Origin: Arthrobacter sp. FB24
GTDB taxonomy: Bacteria; Actinomycetota; Actinomycetes; Actinomycetales; Micrococcaceae
Direction: 5' to 3'
DNA: 64,000 nt
NCBI RefSeq assembly: GCF_000196235.1
Contig: NC_008538.1
Location: 1 to 64,000, forward strand
Below, in pieces: positions 8,246-16,625 of the stretch. The position numbers and the translations under genes are program-made. The notes under the pieces are model-generated. The model did no database searches, was not told the DNA's origin, and was given only the letters and a program-made list of their open reading frames with translations. Numbering within the stretch: position 1 is the first letter of the stretch; each line of letters begins with the position of its first letter.

Positions 8246-10021
8246 GTGAGTCCCGCCCCGGGCCCGGCGGCGCCGCTGCGGCCGCCTTCCATGTGCCCCA
8301 GCTGCCAAGTCAACCGTGTTGCGTGGGTCCACCCGCGGGTGGACTATTGCTACGACTGCCTGCCAGGCGGCCCGTTCATCGCACCGCCGTGCTCCAAGTG
8401 CGGGACCAGCACCGGCTACTTCAGCCAGGGCATGTGCATCAGCTGCCATCCCGGCAGCCCGCAACACCCAGGCTCGTGCAAGTACTGCCTGGCGTGGGGT
8501 GTCTACCGCCGATCCAACTGGACGTGCTGGCCGTGTCGTTGGTGGCGTTCCCACTACCCGGAAGGAGTCTGCGACTTTTGCGGCCGCATAGCCCGTGTCG
8601 GAGAGCGGCGGGCCTGCAGGCTGTGTCTGGAACAGGCCCGAATGCTCCAAGAGCCCGGACGCAGCCTGGACCTGGCCGGGGCGAACAAGAACGGCCAACA
8701 GCTCTTCCTCGCCAACATGAGCTTCCACCGACGTGGAGCCCCACGGTTGAGCCCCGAGCAACGCGCCCCCTGGAAGCGGCGGGACAAGAACTACCTGCCA
8801 TTCCAGTCCGGTGCCGTGTTGTACGCCGACGTCGGCGTACAGACGACGTTGTTCGAGATGGCACCTGATCCCGCGGCCGTCGCAGCGCGCGTCCGCCTCA
8901 AAGACAGCGACCTGACCCGCTACTGCGCCGCAATCGTCCGTGAACACGCCCAAAGAGCCGGTTGGAGCAAACGGCAACGCAATGACGTGACCCGGTCCTT
9001 GCGGCTGCTGCAGGTCCTGCGCCCGACCCCGACCGCGAAGATCCGCGCCACCGACGTCCTGCAGCTGCGCCAATACTCCGGCAACGTCATCTCCACGATC
9101 GATGTTCTCGCAGCGGCCGGCCTGCTCATCGAAGACCGGCCGACCCGACTCGAACGCTACTTCGCTGCCAAGACCAGCACCCTTCCACCGGTCATGAAGG
9201 ATCAGCTCGAGGTGTGGCTGCACGCTCTGACCGAGGGCACCCGCCAACCCCCTCGGCAGATCCCGCGGGACCCTCAGACCATCCGGGTACACATCCTGGG
9301 CATCGAACCCATCATCCACGCCTGGGCCGAGGCAGGCGTCCAGTCCTTCGCCGAGATCACCCGCGCCGACATCACCGCCGCGCTGGACGAAACAGGAGGC
9401 CGCCGCCACATCGCCGAGACCGGGCTCAAGTCGCTCTTCACGACCCTTAAAGGCCGCCGACTCATCTTCGCCAACCCGACCAGGGGAATGAAGGCGTCCC
9501 CGAGGGCCACCACCATCCCACTCGCCTTGGACGCGGATGTGATCCGTGCAGAGCTGAACTCTCCGGATCCGGCGGTCGCCCTCGCTGTCGCCATGGTCGC
9601 CTTCCACGCACTGACCGCCAAGCAGGTCAGCGGCCTGCGGCTGACAGACATCAGCGACGGGCATCTGGTCCTCGGAAACCGCGACATCCCGTTGGCCGCC
9701 CCCGTGCGTACCCGCCTCACTGCCTGGCTCGACCACCGCAACCAGACCTGGCCAGGCACTGCCAATCCGCATCTGCTCATCAACCGGCGTACCGCGCCCA
9801 GGCTCCTCCCCGTCAGCCGGCAGTTCCCCTGGACCGGCGTCACGCTGCGGCCCCAGGCGCTGCGCGAAGACCGCATCCTGCACGAGATCCACGCCACCGG
9901 CGGCGACATCCGCCGCATCTGCGACCTGTTCGGGCTCAGCGTCGAAGGCGCCACCCGCTACCTCAACACCGTCGAGCACCCCGACCTCACCCTCAAAGGG
10001 GAACGGGTTCCCCGAACCTGA
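8246..10021 (+). CDS. Large zinc-ribbon recombinase-like protein
   Basis: A 591-aa protein. The first 140 residues carry several CxxC pairs (CPSC, CYDC, CSKC, CISC, CKYC, CWPC, CDFC, CRLC), consistent with stacked zinc ribbons. The middle resembles a recombinase core-binding region (about 330-420). The C-terminal domain has a degenerate tyrosine-recombinase pattern: LTAKQVSGLRLTDI, LRPQALREDRILHEI, TGGDIRRICDLFGLS, ATRYLN. The normal HxLRH histidines are not preserved, although an R and a final Y remain. It probably acts with the first recombinase as a DNA-binding or architectural partner, as TnpB does in Tn554-type elements. The start is GTG 8246. Confidence 0.72.
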   Translation: MSPAPGPAAPLRPPSMCPSCQVNRVAWVHPRVDYCYDCLPGGPFIAPPCSKCGTSTGYFSQGMCISCHPGSPQHPGSCKYCLAWGVYRRSNWTCWPCRWWRSHYPEGVCDFCGRIARVGERRACRLCLEQARMLQEPGRSLDLAGANKNGQQLFLANMSFHRRGAPRLSPEQRAPWKRRDKNYLPFQSGAVLYADVGVQTTLFEMAPDPAAVAARVRLKDSDLTRYCAAIVREHAQRAGWSKRQRNDVTRSLRLLQVLRPTPTAKIRATDVLQLRQYSGNVISTIDVLAAAGLLIEDRPTRLERYFAAKTSTLPPVMKDQLEVWLHALTEGTRQPPRQIPRDPQTIRVHILGIEPIIHAWAEAGVQSFAEITRADITAALDETGGRRHIAETGLKSLFTTLKGRRLIFANPTRGMKASPRATTIPLALDADVIRAELNSPDPAVALAVAMVAFHALTAKQVSGLRLTDISDGHLVLGNRDIPLAAPVRTRLTAWLDHRNQTWPGTANPHLLINRRTAPRLLPVSRQFPWTGVTLRPQALREDRILHEIHATGGDIRRICDLFGLSVEGATRYLNTVEHPDLTLKGERVPRT

Positions 10022-10080
10022 GTACCCACACCCGCTACAACCCCCGCGCATACTCAACTTCGCACCAAAAGCGTCAAAAT

Positions 10081-11703
10081 TCACGCGAACTTCTCACTGT
10101 TGATCGTCCAGCGCTTGTTTGTATCGTGTAGCGATTCCTCGACGCTGGTTAGTTTGAGGGCGACCGGGATCCCGGGGCGGCCGCCGACTTTGAAGAGGAA
10201 TTTGCCCAGGCCCGGGCGTACGCGTTTGCGGGATCCGCCGACGTCGGTCCATGACCCCGGGTCAGCCCACGAGATGAGGCGGGCTTGTTCGGCCCGGGAG
10301 AGGGTGACGGCTTTGTTGAGTTTTTCCATTTCGGCTCCGGGGAGCGCGCCGCAGACGACCATGCCGGAGCGTTCGACGAATCCGCGCGCTTTCATCCGTT
10401 CGGATTCGGTTGGCAGAGCTTCGAGGTCGCTCATGGTGTGCGTGATCATGGCCTGCCCGACGCCCTCGGTCCGGTTCAGGCGGGTCAGCGAGTCAACCCG
10501 GTCCACCATGCCCTCACCGGAGCGCAGGGCCCGCCACAGTTCGTCCATGACGACGAAGTAGTTCCGGCGCGGTTCCAGGCCGGCGTCGGCCAGGGTGTGG
10601 GTGACCTGGACGGTGGCGAACCCTGTTGACCAGCAGGCCAGCAGGCAGGCCGCTTGGATGTCGCGCTGCGTGTCGGAGATCCCTGACAGGTCAAAGACCA
10701 CGGGTTTGGTCAGGTCCATCGGCTGGTCGGTGGGCTGGGAGAACATGTCCGAGAACCGGCCCGAGCCGTCGAGGGAGTACAGCGACTGGCGCAGCTGGTC
10801 GGTCGCGTCGAGGTAGCGGCTCATATCGCCACGGTCCAGGGCGATCGCGCGCAGTTCGTCGGGGGCGTCTTTGATGACCTCGATCAGATCCCCGATCAGG
10901 GGAACGCGGTCCAGGCGCTCGTCCAGGATGTGCAGGGCCCTGTCAATCAGGGATTCCTCATGGGCGCTGGGCTTGCTGTTCCGCACGATGGTGATCAGCG
11001 CGGTGATCATGTTCAGGCGCCGGTTGTGCGAGTCCGCCATCAGCTGTTCGGCCAGCTTCTCCGCCTTCACCGCGGCAGCGAGCAGCTGCGCGGCCGCTGC
11101 CTGGTCGCCATCTGGATCGTTCAGGGTCCGGTTCGCTTTGGCCCGGTGTTCCTCGGCCGAGGCGAGCAGCCTGACGGCGGCTCCCGTGGCTTCACCGGGG
11201 TCCAGGACGTTCAAGTGGCCGCGTCCAGGACCCAGGCTGATGACCTGCCCGCCGAGTGCTTCGATCAGGTCAACGTAGTCCGGCTTCAGGTCACCGAGGA
11301 TCAACGGGTTGATGCTGCGGCCTGCCAGGCCCAGGACGATGTGCCGGACCAGGGTGGACTTGCCGCAGTGCGGCAGGCCCAGGACGAACATGGATGGGTT
11401 GTTGATCATGCCGTGCATGAACCAGCTGATCGGATCGGCCCCGAAGGGCGCTCCGGTGTCGGTGTGAACACCGATCGGCACTCCCAGGATCGGGGTGCCG
11501 GACCCGCCCACGAACGGCCAGAGACCGCAGACCTGGACCGAGGTGCCGCGCCATTCGTCGGCTGCCGTGACGTAGACGGCTTCGCCCTGTCCGCGGCCGC
11601 GCCAGCCCCGCAGACCCGGGCGGCGGGCGACCGCGGCGGCGAGCTTCGTGGCCGGGGCCGGGGCCTGTGTGCGCTGGTGCTTGGTCTTGCTGCCGAACAT
11701 CAC
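10081..11703 (-). CDS. VirB4-like conjugation ATPase
   Basis: A 540-aa cytoplasmic ATPase that would energise the secretion channel. Walker A is GLPHCGKST at 109-117 and Walker B is YFVVMDELWRAL near 385. The intervening ILGDLKPDYVDLIEALGG and LNVLDPGEATGAA are typical of the VirB4/TraC-like proteins paired with SCO6880 in actinobacteria. It is shorter than proteobacterial VirB4 because the N-terminal half appears to be the separate SCO6880 protein upstream, which it overlaps by 4 nt (ATGA). ATG codons at 11703 and 11700 are adjacent. The recombinase element lies just past its stop codon. Confidence 0.9.
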   Translation of the reverse strand: MMFGSKTKHQRTQAPAPATKLAAAVARRPGLRGWRGRGQGEAVYVTAADEWRGTSVQVCGLWPFVGGSGTPILGVPIGVHTDTGAPFGADPISWFMHGMINNPSMFVLGLPHCGKSTLVRHIVLGLAGRSINPLILGDLKPDYVDLIEALGGQVISLGPGRGHLNVLDPGEATGAAVRLLASAEEHRAKANRTLNDPDGDQAAAAQLLAAAVKAEKLAEQLMADSHNRRLNMITALITIVRNSKPSAHEESLIDRALHILDERLDRVPLIGDLIEVIKDAPDELRAIALDRGDMSRYLDATDQLRQSLYSLDGSGRFSDMFSQPTDQPMDLTKPVVFDLSGISDTQRDIQAACLLACWSTGFATVQVTHTLADAGLEPRRNYFVVMDELWRALRSGEGMVDRVDSLTRLNRTEGVGQAMITHTMSDLEALPTESERMKARGFVERSGMVVCGALPGAEMEKLNKAVTLSRAEQARLISWADPGSWTDVGGSRKRVRPGLGKFLFKVGGRPGIPVALKLTSVEESLHDTNKRWTINSEKFA

Positions 11704-13211
11704 ATGGCCTCACGGATCTCTTCGGGAACCTTCAAGTGCTTGGGCAGGACCAGACCCAGTGGCAGGGACGCGGCAAAGGCAGAATCCTGGGAGCCGTAAG
11801 CGCGCCGCAACAGCAGACGTGCCGACGGGCCGAGGTTGCCCTCCACGACGGCCACGGCGTCCTCAAGGTCACGGGAGGACAGCACCGTGGCCGTAACCAC
11901 CATGCCGAAGTTGACCAGCCCGGCCCCCTTGGCTTCCTCCGCTGCGGTGGCCTGCGCCGCACGGGCATCAACCAGGGCCCGGGCGGTGGGCCGGTTGGTC
12001 GAGGAGGCCCGGGTCAGGGCGCTGGTCTGGTCCGACTCCACGATGGCGGCCGCGCGGCCGGCTTCGATGGGCCGGTACAGCAAGGTGACGCGCTTGCGGT
12101 CGATCTCCGCGTGCGGTGCGACGAGGCGGCCCAGCGCTGATGCCAGGATGTGTCCGCGTGGTGCGCCTGTCATCGTCCAGGACACCGAGTGCCCGGAATC
12201 GTGGCGGTAGCCGTCCCAGTTGGATTGGTGGGCGGATGGTCCGACGTCGCCCCAGTCCAGGTCAACGGGTGTGCCCTGGTAGTGGGCTTCGTCGATGAGC
12301 CGGGCCGCTGCAGGGTCGTATGCGACCCGAACGACCTCACACAGTTCCTGGGCGTTCAATGGTGCGCATGCCCCGGCGCCGGTGGATTCCAGACGCTCGG
12401 TCAGGCTGGGAAGCCGTGAAGCGAGGTCCCTTGCGATTTCTTCTGCGGTGCGTCGCTTGCCGCCTGCCCGGGCAGCGGCGCTGAACGTCAGCGCGACCCA
12501 GGCGCGGATCGTGGCCGATCCCTGCGGGTAGGTGTTCAAGGCCTCCCAGAGCATGGCCTTGGCAATGTCAGGGGCGTCGTCATGGATGTTCGATTCAACT
12601 TCCCGGCGCAGCCGTGCCCCGGAATCGGGTGCGGTTTCGACCGTGACGGATGCAGCCACAACGGCAGGTTCATTCGACAACGAGGCCAGCCAGCCGCCCC
12701 AGTTAGCCACCCAGGCATCAATCTGCTCAGGATCGACCAAGGACGCACCGTCGGGCTGGGTGCCGAAGACAACGGTGTAGTGCGCGGTGGAGGGAAGGTG
12801 GATCAGCGCGAAGGGGCGGCCATAGGAGTCGGTGAACTCGTAAAGCTTGGAACCGGCAGAGATTCCAGGTAGCTGGAACTCGCCCCAAGGCGTCAGTCCC
12901 AACGGACCGGAGCGGTAGATGTTGGCGCGTCTGCGCCGTGCTGAGCGGAACGCCAGCCGGGCGAAGATCCGCTCCCCTACGGACTTGTTGTGCTTGTCGG
13001 TCACCGAGACGACGGCCAGCGCCACCCCAAGGACGAGCAGGGCAATGAGCCCGGCGAACCAGCCGCCGACAAAGAGACAGATGACCGTGATGATGAGGCC
13101 AACAAACAAACCGGCTGTTGCCAGCCCACCAAGGGTGCCGATGCCCGCTTTGCGCGGACGCCGCCAGTTGCCGTAGGTCGGTTCCCTGTATGTGTTCTCG
13201 ATAGCGGCCAT
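11700..13211 (-). CDS. SCO6880 family conjugation protein
   Basis: A 503-aa protein of the SCO6880 family found in actinobacterial type IV secretion loci. Two membrane helices (about 25-70: LATAGLFVGLIITVICLFVG, then GLIALLVLGVALAVVSV) are followed by a large soluble part (IYRSGPLGLTPWGEFQLPG, HYTVVFGTQPDGASLVDPEQ). The topology recalls a PrgI-like membrane anchor fused to a VirB4 N-terminal-like domain, which fits the short VirB4 ATPase downstream. ATG 13211 has a GGGGGGTG ribosome-binding site and lies one base after the TrbL-like stop. A GTG 9 nt upstream (13220) is possible but less well placed. Confidence 0.87.
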   Translation of the reverse strand: MAAIENTYREPTYGNWRRPRKAGIGTLGGLATAGLFVGLIITVICLFVGGWFAGLIALLVLGVALAVVSVTDKHNKSVGERIFARLAFRSARRRRANIYRSGPLGLTPWGEFQLPGISAGSKLYEFTDSYGRPFALIHLPSTAHYTVVFGTQPDGASLVDPEQIDAWVANWGGWLASLSNEPAVVAASVTVETAPDSGARLRREVESNIHDDAPDIAKAMLWEALNTYPQGSATIRAWVALTFSAAARAGGKRRTAEEIARDLASRLPSLTERLESTGAGACAPLNAQELCEVVRVAYDPAAARLIDEAHYQGTPVDLDWGDVGPSAHQSNWDGYRHDSGHSVSWTMTGAPRGHILASALGRLVAPHAEIDRKRVTLLYRPIEAGRAAAIVESDQTSALTRASSTNRPTARALVDARAAQATAAEEAKGAGLVNFGMVVTATVLSSRDLEDAVAVVEGNLGPSARLLLRRAYGSQDSAFAASLPLGLVLPKHLKVPEEIREAM

Positions 13212-13212
13212 T

Positions 13213-14520
13213 TCAGGCACCCCCCGTGGATTCTTCGCTCATGTCTTTGATGGCCCCGGAAGCGGCTTGGCCTGCTTCAATGCCCTTCTGTGCTGCCAGC
13301 ACGGCGACACCGCCCGCGCCCGCCGCCACAGCGCCACCGCTGGCGGCTGCTCCGCTGCCTGCCGCAGCACTACCGGTACCGGTAGGTGCTGCCGCGCCAG
13401 TGGCTCCGGCGCTCCGGGTACCTGTCTTCCCCGCTGTGCCGGACGTTCCTGCCGTTCCCTGGCTGCCAGTGCCCGAGGGGCCCTGCGATCCGGGGCTTTG
13501 GCTCGAGGTGCTGCTGGTTGTCGTCGAGCTGGTGGAGGATCCGCCGCCGCGTCCGGCGGTGCCCATGCTGATGGCGCCGGAAGCCAGTGCGCCGACCGTC
13601 CCTGCTGCCAGAGCGCCACCGCCGCCAGCGACAGCGCCAACCATCGGGGTGACGAACCGCATGAGGGCTGGCATGGCGAACAAGGCAATGATCATCAGAG
13701 CCAGTCCGGTGACCGTTGCCAGGAGCGCGGAGCCGAAGTCCTTGCCGTCACCAACGTTTCCGAAGATCTTGGTGCCGCTGAGCTGGAAGGCCGTCGCGTA
13801 GATAATGGCGGCCGCGGGTTTGTAGAGGATGAAAGCGATCAGCCATGCTGTGCACTTCTGGAACCAACCCTTGCCGGCCTCGGTGTTGCTGAAAGCGGCA
13901 GCCGTAGGGAAGATCCCTGTCAGGATGACGAGCAGGCCACCGCGGATGATCATTAGCACGATCTGCATGACGGAGGCCAGAATGGCGATGAGCCCCAGGA
14001 GGATGATCATGATCGACCCGATCGGGCTGGTGGCCGAGAGCGCCAATAGGGCGGTGATGTTTTCGTTGAACGAGGTCCCGTTCGTGGAGTTGGTGATGAT
14101 CCAGGCTGAGAACTGATCTGCCGCGACTGTCAGCAGTCCCACTGCTGCCACACCGGCGCCGGAGACGACGATTAGGGTCGCCAGCGAACGCACCAGATCC
14201 CGCAAGGGTGCACCCCTGCGCTCAATCGTCATCTTGGCTGCACCCACGAGGACAGACATCACAGCCAGGGAAGCCGTCCAGAAGTAGAGACTGTTCTGCA
14301 GGAACAACACCGGGTCACTCGCGGTGGACCCTCCGGGGGCTGCGGTTAAAGCGGGAGTTCCCACGTTCACCCAAAATGTCCCGAGTGTTTGGACTGTTTG
14401 TCCAACGGCATCGGCAATCGCTTTCGCCATGTTCTTGACGGCATCATTGGCGACATCTTCGATGGCCGCCCCTGCCTGGCAAAAGGGATTTATTGCATTC
14501 AACCCGGAGCAGTCAGCCAT
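13213..14520 (-). CDS. TrbL/VirB6-like polytopic channel protein
   Basis: A 435-aa protein with about six hydrophobic segments (FWTASLAVMSVLVGAA, LATLIVVSGAGVAAVGLL, IGSIMIILLGLIAILASV, QIVLMIIRGGLLVILTGIF, AWLIAFILYKPAAAIIYA, VTGLALMIIALFAMPAL). After these comes a 130-residue Gly/Ser/Thr/Ala-rich tail that is probably disordered. This matches the TrbL/VirB6 inner-membrane channel component. The ATG at 14520 overlaps the previous stop (TAATG); a GTG 15 nt upstream would add five residues inside the previous gene. The next gene starts two bases after its stop. Confidence 0.82.
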   Translation of the reverse strand: MADCSGLNAINPFCQAGAAIEDVANDAVKNMAKAIADAVGQTVQTLGTFWVNVGTPALTAAPGGSTASDPVLFLQNSLYFWTASLAVMSVLVGAAKMTIERRGAPLRDLVRSLATLIVVSGAGVAAVGLLTVAADQFSAWIITNSTNGTSFNENITALLALSATSPIGSIMIILLGLIAILASVMQIVLMIIRGGLLVILTGIFPTAAAFSNTEAGKGWFQKCTAWLIAFILYKPAAAIIYATAFQLSGTKIFGNVGDGKDFGSALLATVTGLALMIIALFAMPALMRFVTPMVGAVAGGGGALAAGTVGALASGAISMGTAGRGGGSSTSSTTTSSTSSQSPGSQGPSGTGSQGTAGTSGTAGKTGTRSAGATGAAAPTGTGSAAAGSGAAASGGAVAAGAGGVAVLAAQKGIEAGQAASGAIKDMSEESTGGA

Positions 14521-15242
14521 TAGACACCGGCCCACTCAACGTAACCACTGAGGTCACTGAGCTGTCGCGCACCTGTGTCCCCTGTAGCCGGCACAACGAA
14601 CTTCCAGTCGCCCTCGTACCACTGGAGCGGAACGGGAATGGAGACGAAGGTTCCGTTTGCACCCTTGAATGCAAGATCAATAACGGCTCGGTCAGCCTCG
14701 TAATAACGAAATGTGAAGCCAGCCAATTGGGCGGTCACGGAGTTTGGGGCCGCTGTTGGGGATGACTTCAGCACCGCATCTCGCTCCGGGCTTGGTACAG
14801 CCAACTGCTGATAAACGAGGTCCGCTTTTCCAGCTGCGGACAACGCAGTCATGTTTGCCGCTGCATACAACGCACCGGTCGGTGAGTGTGCGAAGCAGGA
14901 GCGGAGGCCGTTTGTTTCGGTCTTGCCGGGGCCGAACTGCGTGGGCGATGTTGGTGCGGCGATCTTGCCGACCAATTCCCATTTGGTCTCGGCGGGCGTA
15001 GTGGCCGGCTTGGCCTGGTCACCGGATGGCAGGCCGCACACGCTGGCTGCCGACGTCGCCGTAGGTTGGCTGCTGGTGCTCGTGCTGGTGGTGCCCGGTT
15101 CAGGGGACGCCGTTCCGCCGCCTCTGGGAACCAGGGCGAGGATTACCCCGAGCGCGACAATGATCGCCACGACAACGGCCGAGATGATGAACTTAGGTTT
15201 GGTCAGCGGGTTCTGGTCTTCGTTCACTGTCGGTTCAGTCAT
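14520..15242 (-). CDS. Single-TM secretion-system protein, VirB8-like position
   Basis: A 240-aa bitopic protein. One membrane helix at about 19-40 (FIISAVVVAIIVALGVILAL) is followed by a Thr/Ser/Pro linker (45-66) and an extracytoplasmic domain (CGLPSGDQAK at the start, PLQWYEGDWKFVVPATGDTG near the end). The topology and the place in the operon between the VirB2-like and TrbL-like genes suggest a VirB8-like or related structural role, but no family signature proves it. ATG 15242 has a clear AAGGAG ribosome-binding site. The short helix-linker-domain form resembles uncharacterised proteins seen in other actinobacterial transfer operons. Confidence 0.65.
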   Translation of the reverse strand: MTEPTVNEDQNPLTKPKFIISAVVVAIIVALGVILALVPRGGGTASPEPGTTSTSTSSQPTATSAASVCGLPSGDQAKPATTPAETKWELVGKIAAPTSPTQFGPGKTETNGLRSCFAHSPTGALYAAANMTALSAAGKADLVYQQLAVPSPERDAVLKSSPTAAPNSVTAQLAGFTFRYYEADRAVIDLAFKGANGTFVSIPVPLQWYEGDWKFVVPATGDTGARQLSDLSGYVEWAGV

Positions 15243-15254
15243 GGCTTTCGCTCC

Positions 15255-15542
15255 TTAGACCAGGGCGCCTACGACGCCGCCGGCGGAGGCTGCGAGGATG
15301 CACCCGCCGAGGACCCATGCCAGACGGCCGGCATGCTCGCCGCCCTCGCCGCGTCGGTTGTTGATCATCATCGTTCCGGCTGTGATCAGGATGCCCGCGA
15401 CTGCCAGGCCGAATACGATCCATGCGACCCATTTGAGGATTGTCAGTAAGCCTTCAGAACCGGGAGGTGCCTCACCTGTGCCGGGGTTCGGTATCTCGGT
15501 GATGACAAAGCTTGACCATTCCATGGCTTTGGAGAACAACAT
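15255..15542 (-). CDS. VirB2-like small membrane protein
   Basis: A 95-aa hydrophobic protein. The N-terminal 30 residues are followed by two membrane helices (about 34-58: LLTILKWVAWIVFGLAVAGI; about 72-93: LAWVLGGCILAASAGGVVGA), separated by a short charged loop (NNRRGEGGEHAG). This two-helix hairpin fits VirB2-type pilin or channel-lining subunits, and its position upstream of the single-TM and TrbL-like genes agrees. No signal-peptidase site is obvious. It starts at ATG 15542, 13 bases after the preceding gene's stop. Confidence 0.65.
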   Translation of the reverse strand: MLFSKAMEWSSFVITEIPNPGTGEAPPGSEGLLTILKWVAWIVFGLAVAGILITAGTMMINNRRGEGGEHAGRLAWVLGGCILAASAGGVVGALV

Positions 15543-15555
15543 GAGTTTCTTCTTT

Positions 15556-16173
15556 CTACTTGGCCGTGAGTCCGGCGGTGGCAGTTACTGCGATGTGGAC
15601 CTGTTCAAGGGTGGTGCGGGCCTCTTTGGGAAGTTCCTCGGCGGCGACGTCATGGCCATAGCGCCATGCGTCTACCCAGGGGAAATGCCACATGTGGGGC
15701 ACTCCCCCGCCGACGACGCGGGCGAAGTCGCGGATCTCTTTGGGGAGCCGTCCGGGAGCGTCAGCCATGACCACGAGGCCAGCGACGCGGATCCCGGGAA
15801 GAGAACGGGAAGCCCATTCAGTGGCAGCCAGCCGTGCTGCACGAAGGCTTGGGATATTGGACCTGGCAACCAGGACGATCACGGATCCGGCGGCCGTCAA
15901 AGGCCACTGATGCTCGGCTGCTTTGGTTCTCTTGTCCAGGCGTGCAAGCGACGTTTCGCCCGCGCCGCCGTGGACGCCAAGCCACCAAAAGCTCGGTTCC
16001 CTCCCCGCAACGTTCCTTCGGGGAAGCCGGTCTGCGTGGTCCGGCTGCGGAACACTCAGCTGCGGCCTCGTCGCCCCCGTAGGGATGAAAGGCGGCTCTT
16101 CCGGGATAGCTGGAACGGGTTCGTCGATAGTTTCTGCGCCGAGCGTCACCCAGCGATTCTTTGAGACCGGCAT
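15556..16173 (-). CDS. DUF6668 family protein, first gene of leftward transfer operon
   Basis: A 205-aa protein. WWLGVHGGAGETSLARLD (about 63-80) is a P-loop-like turn characteristic of DUF6668, followed by SVIVLVARSNIPSLRAARLA and IRVAGLVVMADAPGRLPKEI. It resembles a degenerate MinD/ParA-type Rossmann fold, because a standard GKT is replaced by GET. Members occur at the head of actinobacterial conjugation operons and have no assigned function. The start at ATG 16173 is preferred because AGGGGATGTGAA precedes it; a longer form would run 51 bases into the promoter region. Confidence 0.78.
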   Translation of the reverse strand: MPVSKNRWVTLGAETIDEPVPAIPEEPPFIPTGATRPQLSVPQPDHADRLPRRNVAGREPSFWWLGVHGGAGETSLARLDKRTKAAEHQWPLTAAGSVIVLVARSNIPSLRAARLAATEWASRSLPGIRVAGLVVMADAPGRLPKEIRDFARVVGGGVPHMWHFPWVDAWRYGHDVAAEELPKEARTTLEQVHIAVTATAGLTAK

Positions 16174-16257
16174 TTCACATCCCCTACTAATGTCCGCAAA
16201 GATCGTATCGGTACCATCCGACACGAAAGGCCAAAAGTGACCCCCAACAACAGCTTT

Positions 16258-16297
16258 AGTACCTTTCAGTCACTTCTAGTACATCACAGTACCAATT
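16258..16297. repeat. Four 10-bp-phased AGTAC repeats, candidate operator
   Basis: AGTAC begins at 16258, 16278 and 16288, and AGTCA at 16268. Four tandem units therefore have exactly one helical-turn (10-bp) spacing. They lie in the 143-bp gap between the two divergent transfer operons, just upstream of the promoter of the HTH_17 gene. Such phased repeats usually recruit a cooperatively binding protein to one face of the DNA. Candidates in the window are the HTH_17 protein (16317) or the RHH protein (19787). Confidence 0.65.
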
Positions 16298-16304
16298 TGT
16301 GGTC

Positions 16305-16310
16305 TACGAT
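16305..16310 (+). promoter_or_regulatory. -10 element for a probably leaderless transcript
   Basis: TACGAT ends six bases before the ATG at 16317, where transcription would be expected to start. The ATG has no Shine-Dalgarno sequence. This spacing is typical of actinobacterial leaderless mRNAs. The phased AGTAC repeats occupy the -10 to -50 side. Confidence 0.5.
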
Positions 16311-16316
16311 GGCTCT

Positions 16317-16589
16317 ATGCGGTGGGACGGACTGAGCGTGGACCCCAAGTACCTGGAAGCACTCTTTGCCAAGTACCCGGAGCGTCTTACGCCTCAGGAC
16401 CTCGAAGAGATCTTCGGGTTGTCCCGAAACACCGTCTACCGCTGGCTCCAAACCGGAGTGATTCCTGCTTACCAAGTCGAGAAGACATGGTTAATCGCCA
16501 GAGATCAAGTCAAGGACTGGGTCTGGGAGAACCGGAACACGCTCAGGAAGGGCCAGACACCAGAAGTGAACGACGAGGACCAGCCCTAA
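16317..16589 (+). CDS. HTH_17/excisionase-like DNA-binding protein
   Basis: A 90-aa protein. Residues about 22-75 (LTPQDLEEIFGLSRNTVYRW, LQTGVIPAYQVEKTWLIARD) match the MerR-like winged helix of HTH_17/AlpA/excisionase proteins. It is the first gene of the rightward transfer operon and sits beside the phased AGTAC repeats, so it is a good candidate to autoregulate both divergent operons. The start at ATG 16317 is preferred over the in-frame GTG 16299 because of the -10 element six bases upstream. The C-terminal 20 residues are charged and probably flexible. Confidence 0.8.
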   Translation: MRWDGLSVDPKYLEALFAKYPERLTPQDLEEIFGLSRNTVYRWLQTGVIPAYQVEKTWLIARDQVKDWVWENRNTLRKGQTPEVNDEDQP

Positions 16590-16625
16590 GGCGAAGCAGC
16601 CGACGAGCATATGTAAGGGGGACAC

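Larger units (their letters stand above)
6774..10061 (+). mobile_element. Tyrosine-recombinase / XRE / zinc-ribbon-recombinase element
   Basis: Three co-directional genes (tyrosine recombinase, small HTH protein, large zinc-ribbon recombinase-like protein) lie opposite to, and inside, the leftward transfer operon. The arrangement recalls the tnpA-tnpB-tnpC set of Tn554-type elements, in a different order. Candidate ends are the 7-bp inverted pair GAAGTTG at 6774-6780 and CAACTTC at 10055-10061. Joining the outer flanks places the virB4 stop 33 nt before the ATG of the 55-aa gene, with its AGAAGGAG site intact. The boundaries are inferred; no long terminal repeat or duplication was found. Confidence 0.6.

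Noticed and set aside
6593..10084. A 1,163-codon open frame on the minus strand across the recombinase element
   Set aside because: It is antisense to three real recombinase genes and is kept open by high GC content. Only its last 55 codons (6593-6760) have their own ribosome-binding site and are called as a gene.
16299..16316. GTG start six codons upstream for the HTH_17 gene
   Set aside because: It would lie across the -10 element, and no ribosome-binding site precedes it.
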